From assembly GCA_003553445.1 (NCBI GenBank), contig PWEK01000028.1:1-32940 (forward strand): DNA of 32,940 bases, given 5' to 3'. Both the position numbers and the translations under genes were made by a program. The stretch comes from Elusimicrobiota bacterium. GTDB taxonomy: Bacteria; CG03; SLGR01. How positions within the stretch are numbered: position 1 is the stretch's first letter; each line of letters starts with the position of its first letter. Shown here piece after piece: positions 8,074-15,264 of the stretch. Under the pieces are notes generated by a model. The model did not search any database. It was not told where the DNA came from and worked only from the letters and a program-made list of their open reading frames with translations.

Positions 8074-8658
8074 TTGAGTTTGGAAAGTATAGTATTTTCG
8101 GTGATTATAACTTTTCTTATAGGTTCGATACCCTTTTCATATATTGTGACAAAAATAGTTGCTAATAAAGACATTAGGGAAATAGGCAGCGGTAACCCGG
8201 GAGCTACAAATGTAGTAAGAGCTTTAAATGTTCCTGCCGGGGTAGTTGTTTTGATATTGGATGTTTTAAAGGGATATCTACCCATGCGGTGGGCAATGCA
8301 GCAAAATGTTGATTTTTTGATTCCGGCAGTTGCGCTGGCAGTTGTTCTGGGACACGATTACAGTTTGTATTTAAGGTTTAACGGAGGAAAAGGTGTTGCA
8401 ACAAGTCTTGGGGTTTTCTTTGTTTTAAATCCGGTTCCTACTGTTCTTATAGTTCTTATATTTTTTGTGCTTACAACAGCTTTTAAATTTATTTCATTTG
8501 GTTCTGTTCTTGGAGCTGTTTCATATCCGATAATTGCTTATATTCTGGGTAGAACTGAATATTTGTGGGTGGCTGTTATTCTGGCGGCACTAATTGTTTT
8601 AAAACACAGTGCGAATATTAAGAGGTTGTGGTATGGCAAAGAAAAAAGAGCGGTATAG
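8074..8658 (+). CDS. plsY: acyl-phosphate:glycerol-3-phosphate acyltransferase PlsY
   Basis: This 194-residue membrane protein shows the PlsY motifs in order: GSIPFSYI, GSGNPGATNVVR, GHDYSLYLRFNGGKGVATSLG and HSANIKRLWYGKE. PlsY transfers an acyl group from acyl phosphate to glycerol 3-phosphate, the first acylation of phospholipid synthesis. The start is TTG at 8074, one base after the der stop, with AAGGA within the end of der; the resulting N-terminus leads straight into the first membrane helix. The gpsA gene, encoding the enzyme that makes its glycerol 3-phosphate substrate, overlaps its 3' end, so substrate supply and use are co-expressed. Confidence 0.96.
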   Translation: MSLESIVFSVIITFLIGSIPFSYIVTKIVANKDIREIGSGNPGATNVVRALNVPAGVVVLILDVLKGYLPMRWAMQQNVDFLIPAVALAVVLGHDYSLYLRFNGGKGVATSLGVFFVLNPVPTVLIVLIFFVLTTAFKFISFGSVLGAVSYPIIAYILGRTEYLWVAVILAALIVLKHSANIKRLWYGKEKRAV

Positions 8659-9673
8659 AGCTGCAGTTATAGGAGCAGGAAGCTGGGGTATAACACTTGC
8701 CAGTGTTTTGTACAGAAACGGTCATCATGTTTCTTTGTGGGAGTTCGATAAAAAACAGGCAGAAAATCTGGCATGTAAAAGAAAATTTGAGGCACTTGAA
8801 GAATACAGAATACCCAAAAGCATTGTGATTACGAATTCTATTAGAGACGCTGTTGATGGGGCTGATTTTATAGTTATTTCCGTTCCTTCTTATGCTATAA
8901 AAAAAGTGTCATGCAAACTGAGTGCAATTAAATTAAAATCTTCAGCCATCATAATATCTACTGTTAAGGGATTTGAACCCCAAACGCTGAAAAGACCCGC
9001 TGAGGTTTTAAGAGATGAACTCGGTAGATCTGCACATATCGTAGTTCTTTCAGGTCCAAGTCATGCTGAGGAGGTTATAAGAAAAATACCTACTGCAGTA
9101 GTAGCGGCTTCAAGCAATAAAAAATATAGATATTCTGTTCAGAGTATTTTTTCAAACGTTAATTTTAGAGTTTACACATCGTCCGACCTGAAAGGTGTTG
9201 AGCTTGGGGGTGCGCTTAAAAATGTGATAGCAATTGCCTCGGGGATTTCCAGCGGCCTGGGAATGGGCGATAATACACGAGCGGCGCTTATTACCAGGGG
9301 AAGTGTTGAGATAGCGAGGTTGGGAATTCGGATGGGTGCTAAAAGAGATACCTTTCGAGGGTTGTCAGGAGTGGGTGACCTCATTGTTACATGTTTTTCA
9401 AATCACTCCCGGAATTTTAGGTTTGGAAAACTTATTGGGGAAGGTTGCGGCTATGAAGAAGCTATTCAGAAAATAAACACGACAGTTGAGGGTGTAAATA
9501 CGGCAAAATCCGTACATAAACTTGCGCAAAAATATAAGGTTCAGATGCCTGTTTGTAACAAAGTATATGAAATATTATTCAAAAATAAACCCGCTGCCTC
9601 TGCATGGAAGGAGTTAATGCTAAGACCCCTGAAAAGCGAGGATTTTGATGTGAAAATCAGGAGTTTGAAATGA
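8633..9673 (+). CDS. gpsA: NAD(P)H-dependent glycerol-3-phosphate dehydrogenase
   Basis: This 346-residue cytosolic enzyme reduces dihydroxyacetone phosphate to glycerol 3-phosphate for phospholipid synthesis. Visible motifs are the Rossmann loop VIGAGSWG, VPSYAIK, STVKGFEP, LSGPSHAEEV, the substrate and catalytic region LGGALKNVIAIASG, and RGLSGVGDLIVTC. The start chosen is ATG at 8633, because AAGAGG lies just upstream and GpsA proteins begin shortly before the nucleotide loop. An in-frame GTG at 8609 would only add eight residues. It overlaps plsY by 26 bp, and its stop overlaps the next start (ATGA at 9670). Confidence 0.96.
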   Translation: MAKKKERYRAAVIGAGSWGITLASVLYRNGHHVSLWEFDKKQAENLACKRKFEALEEYRIPKSIVITNSIRDAVDGADFIVISVPSYAIKKVSCKLSAIKLKSSAIIISTVKGFEPQTLKRPAEVLRDELGRSAHIVVLSGPSHAEEVIRKIPTAVVAASSNKKYRYSVQSIFSNVNFRVYTSSDLKGVELGGALKNVIAIASGISSGLGMGDNTRAALITRGSVEIARLGIRMGAKRDTFRGLSGVGDLIVTCFSNHSRNFRFGKLIGEGCGYEEAIQKINTTVEGVNTAKSVHKLAQKYKVQMPVCNKVYEILFKNKPAASAWKELMLRPLKSEDFDVKIRSLK

Positions 9674-9936
9674 ATAAGAAAGACTTAATTGAGAGGGTTT
9701 CCTCTGTGACGTGTGCAAAGACAGAGGCCAGGGATTCAGTTGAAGAGCTTATTAAAACAATAAAGGATTCTCTTGTGAGCGGTGAAAGAGTTACAATTTC
9801 ACAGTTCGGTTCTTTTTACGTCAAGTTTCAGAAGGCCAGGAAAGGCAGAAATCCTGCAACCGGAGAGACAATTGACATACCGCCAAGAAAAGTTGTAAAA
9901 TTTACGCCGTCAGAGAAACTTAATGAAATTTTGTGA
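9670..9936 (+). CDS. HU/IHF-family DNA-binding protein
   Basis: This 88-residue protein has the full histone-like HU/IHF fold length. MNKKDLIERVS is the dimerising helix, VTISQFGSFYV the saddle strand, and GRNPATGETIDIPPR the DNA-bending arm with its intercalating proline. It bends DNA and organises the nucleoid. Sequence does not settle HU versus an IHF subunit, although the QFGSF form leans toward IHF-like members. It begins with an ATGA overlap on gpsA. The MerR-like gene follows within 11 bp, which suggests coordinated control with the phospholipid genes. Confidence 0.93.
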   Translation: MNKKDLIERVSSVTCAKTEARDSVEELIKTIKDSLVSGERVTISQFGSFYVKFQKARKGRNPATGETIDIPPRKVVKFTPSEKLNEIL

Positions 9937-9946
9937 AAAGAAAAAG

Positions 9947-10291
9947 ATGAAAAAATATCTTACAATAGGGGAGATATCAAATATAACAGATGTGCCGGAT
10001 TATACTTTAAGATACTGGGAATCCGAGTTTAACCTGCTCAGACCTTTAAGAAGGGAAAGTGGTCAGCGCAGGTACACGCACGATGATCTTCATACTATTG
10101 AAAAGATAAAAAATCTGCTTTATGAGCAAAAGTATTCAATTGCCGGGGCTAAAAAAGAGCTAATGAAAGAAAAGAAGCAGAAAGGTCAGATGAATTTTGA
10201 ATTGAGTGTCTCAAGCGCAGCTGTAAAAGAACTTCAAAGAATAAAGAGGGATCTATTAGATATAAAGAATATGCTATCAGATGAAATTTGA
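9947..10291 (+). CDS. MerR-family transcription regulator
   Basis: This 114-residue protein has an N-terminal winged helix-turn-helix of MerR type: [22 protein letters not shown], then [19 protein letters not shown]. It continues with a helical C-terminal stretch suited to dimerisation. It is as short as the minimal MerR-like regulators found next to IHF/HU genes in many genomes, and no effector-binding domain or metal cysteines are visible. I chose ATG at 9947 over an in-frame ATG at 9923, which would overlap the HU gene, because family members start just before the helix-turn-helix. The tRNA-Gly gene begins 2 bp after its stop. Confidence 0.85.
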   Translation: MKKYLTIGEISNITDVPDYTLRYWESEFNLLRPLRRESGQRRYTHDDLHTIEKIKNLLYEQKYSIAGAKKELMKEKKQKGQMNFELSVSSAAVKELQRIKRDLLDIKNMLSDEI

Positions 10292-10293
10292 GA

Positions 10294-10368
10294 GCGGGTG
10301 TAATTCAATGGTAGAATGCCAATTTCCCATGTTGGATGTCGCGGGTTCGACTCCCGTCGCCCGCTCCA
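10294..10368 (+). tRNA. tRNA-Gly (anticodon CCC)
   Basis: Acceptor arm GCGGGTG pairs with CGCCCGC, the anticodon stem CCAAT/GTTGG encloses loop TTCCCAT, and the T arm GCGGGTTCGACTCCCGT is standard. The CCA end is encoded. The gene begins 2 bp after the MerR-like stop codon, so it must be processed from the operon transcript. Confidence 0.95.
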
Positions 10369-10385
10369 AAAAGAAAGGAGAATAT

Positions 10386-10462
10386 CGGGACGTGGCGCAG
10401 GCTGGTAGCGCACTCGTCTGGGGGGCGAGAGGTCGTCGGTTCAAATCCGACCGTCCCGACCA
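10386..10462 (+). tRNA. tRNA-Pro (anticodon GGG)
   Basis: Acceptor CGGGACG pairs with CGTCCCG, and the anticodon stem CTCGT/GCGAG encloses loop CTGGGGG with GGG at positions 34-36. The T arm is GTCGGTTCAAATCCGAC and the CCA end is encoded. It begins with C1, as bacterial proline tRNAs do. It lies 17 bp after tRNA-Gly and ends 9 bp before the greA start codon. Confidence 0.95.
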
Positions 10463-10471
10463 GTTTTAAAA

Positions 10472-10945
10472 ATGAGCAAGAAAACATATTTAACAAAAAA
10501 AGGGTATGAAAAACTCAAAAAAGAATTGGACTATTTAAAAAGGGTAAAGAAGCCTGAAATTTCAAAAAGAATCGGAACAGCGGCCGATCACGGGGACCTG
10601 AGTGAAAATTTTGAGTATGATTCTGCAAAGGAAGCCCTAACGCAGGTTATGATGAGAATAAGAGATATCTCATATAAACTTTCAACTGCCGAATTAATAG
10701 ATAATGGAAATATTTCTTCAGATAAGGTCTATGCCGGCGCATCGGTAAAACTAAAGGACATGAAAACTGGAGAAGAAATTACTTATACCATCACGGGGGC
10801 TGACGAGGCAGATCCAATGGAAAACAAGATTTCAGTTGAATCTCCCGTTTCTCAGGGACTTATAGGTAAATCCGCAGGTGAAACTGCCGAAATTAAGGTC
10901 CCGCGAGGAACTATGAAATACAAGATCCTGGAAATATCGAGGTAA
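10472..10945 (+). CDS. greA: transcription elongation factor GreA
   Basis: This 157-residue protein is a full-length GreA. It has an N-terminal antiparallel coiled coil (about 1-75) with the acidic tip GDLSENFEYDSAKE that enters the RNA polymerase secondary channel to stimulate RNA cleavage, then the FKBP-like C-terminal domain ending PRGTMKYKILEI. It rescues backtracked polymerase. The ATG is only 9 bp after the CCA of tRNA-Pro(GGG), and the bases between (GTTTTAAAA) contain no Shine-Dalgarno. If the tRNA 3' end is matured by cleavage, the greA message would be nearly leaderless. Another proline tRNA begins 3 bp after its stop. Confidence 0.96.
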   Translation: MSKKTYLTKKGYEKLKKELDYLKRVKKPEISKRIGTAADHGDLSENFEYDSAKEALTQVMMRIRDISYKLSTAELIDNGNISSDKVYAGASVKLKDMKTGEEITYTITGADEADPMENKISVESPVSQGLIGKSAGETAEIKVPRGTMKYKILEISR

Positions 10946-10948
10946 TAT

Positions 10949-11026
10949 CGGGGCGTGGCTCAGTTTGGCTAGAGCGCTGCGTTCGGGACGCAGAAGCCGC
11001 CGGTTCAAATCCGGCCGCCCCGACCA
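10949..11026 (+). tRNA. tRNA-Pro (anticodon CGG)
   Basis: Acceptor CGGGGCG pairs with CGCCCCG, and the anticodon stem CTGCG/CGCAG encloses loop TTCGGGA with anticodon CGG. The T arm is GCCGGTTCAAATCCGGC and CCA is encoded. It starts 3 bp after the greA stop and is preceded by AATATCGGG, as is the first proline tRNA, which suggests the two arose by duplication. A short T-run follows and may end the operon. Confidence 0.95.
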
Positions 11027-11120
11027 TTTTTAAATCAATTGAATTTCAGATGCTTATCCATTAAGAATAAACAGGGTTTTACAAAAGTAAGGAAAGTGAT
11101 GAGGCATTGAAGGAGGGGCA

Positions 11121-11663
11121 ATGGAAAAGAGCATATGGAAAGTAAATGGAGTAAAGATAGAATGTATCAGAGGGGATATTTCAAATCAGCCGGGGATTGA
11201 TGCTGTTGTAAATGCAGCGAATGCACAGCTTCGAACCGGAGGAGGGGTTGCGGGAGCTATTCATAAAAAAGCTGGTCCTGGACTTCAAAACGAAGGAAGG
11301 AAATATGCTCCAATAAGCCCGGGTGAAGCGGTGATAACCGGGGCATATGGTTTGCCTAACAGGCATGTGATTCATTGCCTGGGCCCCGTATACGGAGTCG
11401 ATACGCCTTCAGATAAGCTTCTTTCATCTTGTTATAAAAACGCATTAAAAACTGCACAAGAAAAGGGGGTTGGTTCAATAGCTTTCCCGGCTATATCAAC
11501 CGGTGCTTTCGGATATCCTTCCGAACAAGCGGCAAAAATAGCAATTAAAACTGTTTATGATATGCTGAAAGAGCCTGGGGGCATAAAAAAGATACTATTT
11601 GTTTTATTCAGCAAGAAAGATTATTTTATTTACAAAGATATTATTGATAATATGACCGTATAA
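11121..11663 (+). CDS. macrodomain protein (ADP-ribose / O-acetyl-ADP-ribose hydrolase type)
   Basis: This 180-residue protein is a single macrodomain. Key motifs are RGDISNQ, the ADP-ribose-binding AVVNAANAQLRTGGGVAGAIHKKAG, HCLGPVYG and AFPAISTGAFGYP. These fit the MacroD/YmdB-type subgroup, which removes ADP-ribose from proteins or deacetylates O-acetyl-ADP-ribose. The exact substrate is not readable from sequence. AAGGAGGGG lies just before the ATG, so translation should be efficient. It is the first gene of a probable three-gene operon with the membrane aminopropyltransferase-like gene (19-bp gap) and the Tat radical SAM gene. Why a macrodomain should be there is unclear; it may simply share a promoter. 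The 94 bp upstream held no clear promoter. Confidence 0.93.
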   Translation: MEKSIWKVNGVKIECIRGDISNQPGIDAVVNAANAQLRTGGGVAGAIHKKAGPGLQNEGRKYAPISPGEAVITGAYGLPNRHVIHCLGPVYGVDTPSDKLLSSCYKNALKTAQEKGVGSIAFPAISTGAFGYPSEQAAKIAIKTVYDMLKEPGGIKKILFVLFSKKDYFIYKDIIDNMTV

Positions 11664-11682
11664 GCATCAGAAAACAAATATA

Positions 11683-14100
11683 ATGATCCCGAAAAAACAT
11701 CCTCCCATTTTCAGCGTTCTGATGCTTGGTATTCTTTCCCAAGTCGGCCAGGTATTGATTTTAAGGGAACTTTTGATGGTTTTTCAGGGAAGTGAGCTTT
11801 CAATAGGAATTATTCTTGCTTCCTGGATGATTTGGGTCGGAATAGGAAGTTTTTTTGGAGGGGCAATTTCCGGCCGTTCGGTTTCTTCATCATATTGGTT
11901 GAAATTAACCGCCGGGGGTGTAGTCGTTGCTTTACCAGTTACAATTATTCTAATTCGCCACATCCGGGGTTTTTTTGATGTTGTCCCGGGCGGGTACCTT
12001 TCACTTTCAGATATGCTTATGGCATCATTAACTGTTATGGCGCCTCTCTGTATTCTTGTCGGTTCACAGTTTGTTTTTCTTGCGGCACTCTGGAGGGAGA
12101 GCGCCAATTCCAAGGGAGCTTTTGAGGCGGGAAAAACATATTTTACCGAAGCTGCAGGAAATATGTTGGGGGGGATATTATTCACGTTTTTTCTTGTGCG
12201 TTATTTTACTCCGCTTCAGTCGGCGTTTTTTATAGCAGCAATTATGCTTCTGGCGGCTTTTTTTTCGGACTTCAGGGAAAGAAGTATATCCAGGTACATG
12301 ATCCCGGGACTATTAGTTTTTATGTTTGTTTTATCTCCTTTTCTGAGAAGTCTGGATAAATGGGCATACCGGGTTCAGTGGAAAGATTTTACCCCCGAAC
12401 ATAGTCTCGTTGAAATTTACCATTCTAAACACGGAGCCATTTCCGTGGTAGAAAGAAAAGGTCAGTATACTTTTTTTCAAAGCGGTAATATGGTTTTTTC
12501 AACGGCAGGAGCTGAAGCGGTGATGCATTCACTTGAGGACCAGGATGCTGTTACTTTTGCTCATTTTGCGCTTCTTCAGCACAAAAATCCTAAAAGAATA
12601 CTTCTTATAGGGGGAGGTCTGCGCGGTACTTTATACGAAATTGCAAAGTATCCGGTTTATAAGATAGATTATGTTGAGCTGGATGAGGTTTTAACAAAGG
12701 CTGCAACCCCGTATATTTCCAGATCAACCATTAATACATTGAAAGATCCGAGAGTCAACCACATACATACTGACGGGCGTCTTTTCTTAAAGAAGACCGA
12801 GGAAAAATACGATATGGTTATAATAGATGTTCCGGATCCTTTAACAGCAGTACTTAACCGTTTTTATACCCTGGAGTTTTTTAAAGAAGCCAGGGAAGTT
12901 TTAGCCTCTGACGGTGTCTTTGTTTCAGGGGTCGTTTCAACCCCGGATTTGAGAGGGGTGGGGATAGCAAACCGCAATGCTTCTTTATATCATTCCTTGA
13001 AAGATGTATTTCCAAATGTAGCGGTGGCGGGAGAGAGATTTATGTTTTATTTTGCTTCTGAAGAATCCCGGCAGATAAGTGTTGATTTTCATGAACTTCA
13101 GGAAAGATTTCATCAGAGGGAGGTGGAGGTTGAAAGTTTTTCTCCTCATTATATTTATTCCATGCTGCAGCCCTCGCAGTTGAATAGAATAAACTGGATA
13201 GTGAGAAATCACGGGCGCGAAAAGGGTTCCCATACTGAACCGCCCTCTCCGGGGCCTGTATCTCCCGGGTCGCTTCAGGAACAGAGGGAAAAGCTTAGCG
13301 GCCTTCCGGATATTGACCGCCGATATTTTATTAACTCAGATTTCAAGCCTGTTGGGTATTATTATACTTTGATGTTTTGGGAACAGTTGACCCGAGCAGG
13401 GGAAAGCAGGGTTTTTGAGAGGCTTATTCGTATAGATTTAAAAAGAACAGCTCCATTTTTAGTGTTGCCTGTATTATTAGTCATATTATTAAAAGGCAAT
13501 GCCCGCTTATATAAAAAAAATATTGATACAGGTTTTGCCATTCTTTATGCTGTATTTACCACCGGATTTTCTACAATGGCACTGCAGATTGCATTAATAT
13601 TTTCATTTCAAAATATATATGGATTCATATATGAAATTGTAGGTATAATTATTGCTTTTTTTATGTGCGGCCTGGCATTGGGAACCGGGTTTTCGAATCG
13701 TTTTATAAAGGATAAGTCAAATTTGAAAATTATTTCCATTGTTCAGATAGTTATTGCAACTGTTTCGGTGAGTGTTGCCATTATAATCCCTGCGGCGGCA
13801 GGAATCCGCTCTTCGGTGATTATATTTATAATATTTTCTCTGGCGACATTTTTCAGTGGATTGGTTAACGGGGTGGATTACCCGCTGGGGACCGCCGCCC
13901 TTGTCACCCTGGGATGGCGGCCGGAGAAATCCGCATCCGTAACATATGGTGTTGAGCTTATGGGGGCTTGCATAGGTGCGGTGGCGGCAAGCGCATTTAT
14001 TGTGCCGGTTATGGGTGTCAGAGTCTGCTGTTATCTGGCGGGTGTTGCCGGACTGACTGCATTTGTGGTATTATTTATTTCCAGGAGGTTAAGTGAGTAA
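11683..14100 (+). CDS. membrane protein with intact spermidine-synthase-like (aminopropyltransferase) domain
   Basis: This 805-residue protein has an N-terminal membrane block (about 10-225, six or seven helices), a soluble Rossmann-type domain (about 235-500), and a C-terminal membrane block (about 575-800). The soluble domain has the spermidine synthase SAM motifs: RILLIGGGLRGT (306-316), YVELDEV (330-336), HTDGR (362-366) and MVIIDVPDP (378-386). It also has the LNRFYTLEFF segment. Family members transfer aminopropyl or related groups from SAM-derived donors, but membrane-embedded fused versions are poorly characterised and the acceptor is unknown. A shorter degenerate paralogue lies at 914. 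No clear Shine-Dalgarno precedes the ATG. The gene overlaps the Tat radical SAM gene by 8 bp, which points to a shared pathway. Confidence 0.85.
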   Translation: MIPKKHPPIFSVLMLGILSQVGQVLILRELLMVFQGSELSIGIILASWMIWVGIGSFFGGAISGRSVSSSYWLKLTAGGVVVALPVTIILIRHIRGFFDVVPGGYLSLSDMLMASLTVMAPLCILVGSQFVFLAALWRESANSKGAFEAGKTYFTEAAGNMLGGILFTFFLVRYFTPLQSAFFIAAIMLLAAFFSDFRERSISRYMIPGLLVFMFVLSPFLRSLDKWAYRVQWKDFTPEHSLVEIYHSKHGAISVVERKGQYTFFQSGNMVFSTAGAEAVMHSLEDQDAVTFAHFALLQHKNPKRILLIGGGLRGTLYEIAKYPVYKIDYVELDEVLTKAATPYISRSTINTLKDPRVNHIHTDGRLFLKKTEEKYDMVIIDVPDPLTAVLNRFYTLEFFKEAREVLASDGVFVSGVVSTPDLRGVGIANRNASLYHSLKDVFPNVAVAGERFMFYFASEESRQISVDFHELQERFHQREVEVESFSPHYIYSMLQPSQLNRINWIVRNHGREKGSHTEPPSPGPVSPGSLQEQREKLSGLPDIDRRYFINSDFKPVGYYYTLMFWEQLTRAGESRVFERLIRIDLKRTAPFLVLPVLLVILLKGNARLYKKNIDTGFAILYAVFTTGFSTMALQIALIFSFQNIYGFIYEIVGIIIAFFMCGLALGTGFSNRFIKDKSNLKIISIVQIVIATVSVSVAIIIPAAAGIRSSVIIFIIFSLATFFSGLVNGVDYPLGTAALVTLGWRPEKSASVTYGVELMGACIGAVAASAFIVPVMGVRVCCYLAGVAGLTAFVVLFISRRLSE

Positions 14101-15262
14101 AAAAGATAATTTTAATAAAGAGATTCAGAGGCGCAAATTTTTAAAAACGGCAGCTGCAGGCATATGCGGATTAGGATTATTTTCCGGCATAAGCAAGGGC
14201 TCTGTGAAAGGAAACTTAAGCGGAAATTCTTCCGGAGCGCAGAGAGGATTAATCGGGGCTAAAAGTTCAAAGTGGTTTACGGATATTTCCAGGAAGAAAA
14301 TCAGGTGCCGGCTCTGTCCCCGGAGTTGCGAACTTTCTGAAGGGGAAAGATCTTACTGCAGGGTGCGTGAAAACCGGGGAGGGGAGGGGTATTCTCTTGT
14401 ATACGGGACCCCGGCGCTTATTCAGGAAGATCCGATAGAGCGCAAACCCTTTTTTCACGTACGTCCCGGGAGCAGGGCACTTTCCATATCTACTGCAGGG
14501 TGTAACTTGAGCTGTAAATTCTGTGAGGTTTGGGATATGGCCTTGAGCAAGCCGGAAGAAATATATGCATATAATTTCCCTCCGGATAAAGTTGTAAGTA
14601 AAGCAGTCTCTTCCGGTGTAAAATCTGTTAGTTATGCATTTGGTGAACCGGTTATCTTTTATGAATATATGGCGGAAACGGCCAGGCATGCCAGAAAAGA
14701 GGGGTTGCTTAACATTATGCACACAGCTGCATTTATTCAACCGGAGCCGATGGAGAAATTATGCAGTTATATTGATGCTGTAAATGTAGATCTTAAAAGT
14801 TTTGATCCGTCATTTTACCGTGATGTTGTTGGGGGGGAGCTTGAACCGGTTTTGGATACACTGAAACTCCTTAAAAAACAGGGGATACATATAGAAATAA
14901 CCAATATAATTATACCCACGCTAAACGATGATGAAAGGAAAGTAGGGGAAATGTGTGAATGGATTGTAAAAGAGCTCGGTACTGAAGTACCCCTTCACTT
15001 TGCCCGCTTTTATCCGCTTTATAAGCTCTCTTCACTTCCAAGAACACCGGTTTCAACTCTGGATAAAGCCCGTGAAATAGCTATGAAGTCAGGGTTAAAA
15101 TATGTTTATGTCGCCAGGGTGACCGGGCATAAAGCCGAAAATACTTTCTGTCCCGGATGCGGAGAAAGTATTATAGACAGAATAGGCTTTGTGGTTGACC
15201 GAATGGAAATTACTGAAGGAAACTGCAAATATTGCGGGCAATCTATTAAAGGTTTATGGTAG
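14093..15262 (+). CDS. amrS: Tat-exported radical SAM enzyme, AmmeMemoRadiSam type
   Basis: This 389-residue protein starts with a twin-arginine signal (QRRKFLKTAAAGICGLGLFSG), an unusual feature for a radical SAM enzyme. It continues with a Cys-rich segment (Cys72, 75, 79 and 89), the radical SAM cluster motif CNLSCKFC (Cys137, 141 and 144), and the C-terminal CPGCGE...GNCKYCGQSIKGLW module that marks the AmmeMemoRadiSam radical SAM enzyme. The reaction is unknown. The GTG start at 14093 has AGGAGG 4 bases upstream, inside the preceding gene. The stop is 2 bp from the stop of a convergent second Tat radical SAM gene. An AMMECR1 partner is encoded at 14; Memo is not in the window. It may be folded with its Fe-S cluster in the cytosol and then exported. 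Confidence 0.92.
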   Translation: MSKKDNFNKEIQRRKFLKTAAAGICGLGLFSGISKGSVKGNLSGNSSGAQRGLIGAKSSKWFTDISRKKIRCRLCPRSCELSEGERSYCRVRENRGGEGYSLVYGTPALIQEDPIERKPFFHVRPGSRALSISTAGCNLSCKFCEVWDMALSKPEEIYAYNFPPDKVVSKAVSSGVKSVSYAFGEPVIFYEYMAETARHARKEGLLNIMHTAAFIQPEPMEKLCSYIDAVNVDLKSFDPSFYRDVVGGELEPVLDTLKLLKKQGIHIEITNIIIPTLNDDERKVGEMCEWIVKELGTEVPLHFARFYPLYKLSSLPRTPVSTLDKAREIAMKSGLKYVYVARVTGHKAENTFCPGCGESIIDRIGFVVDRMEITEGNCKYCGQSIKGLW

Positions 15263-15264
15263 GA

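Noticed and set aside
10305-10496. Open frame across the tRNA genes on the - strand
   Set aside because: It is the reverse of two well-formed tRNAs; such frames are a common misannotation.
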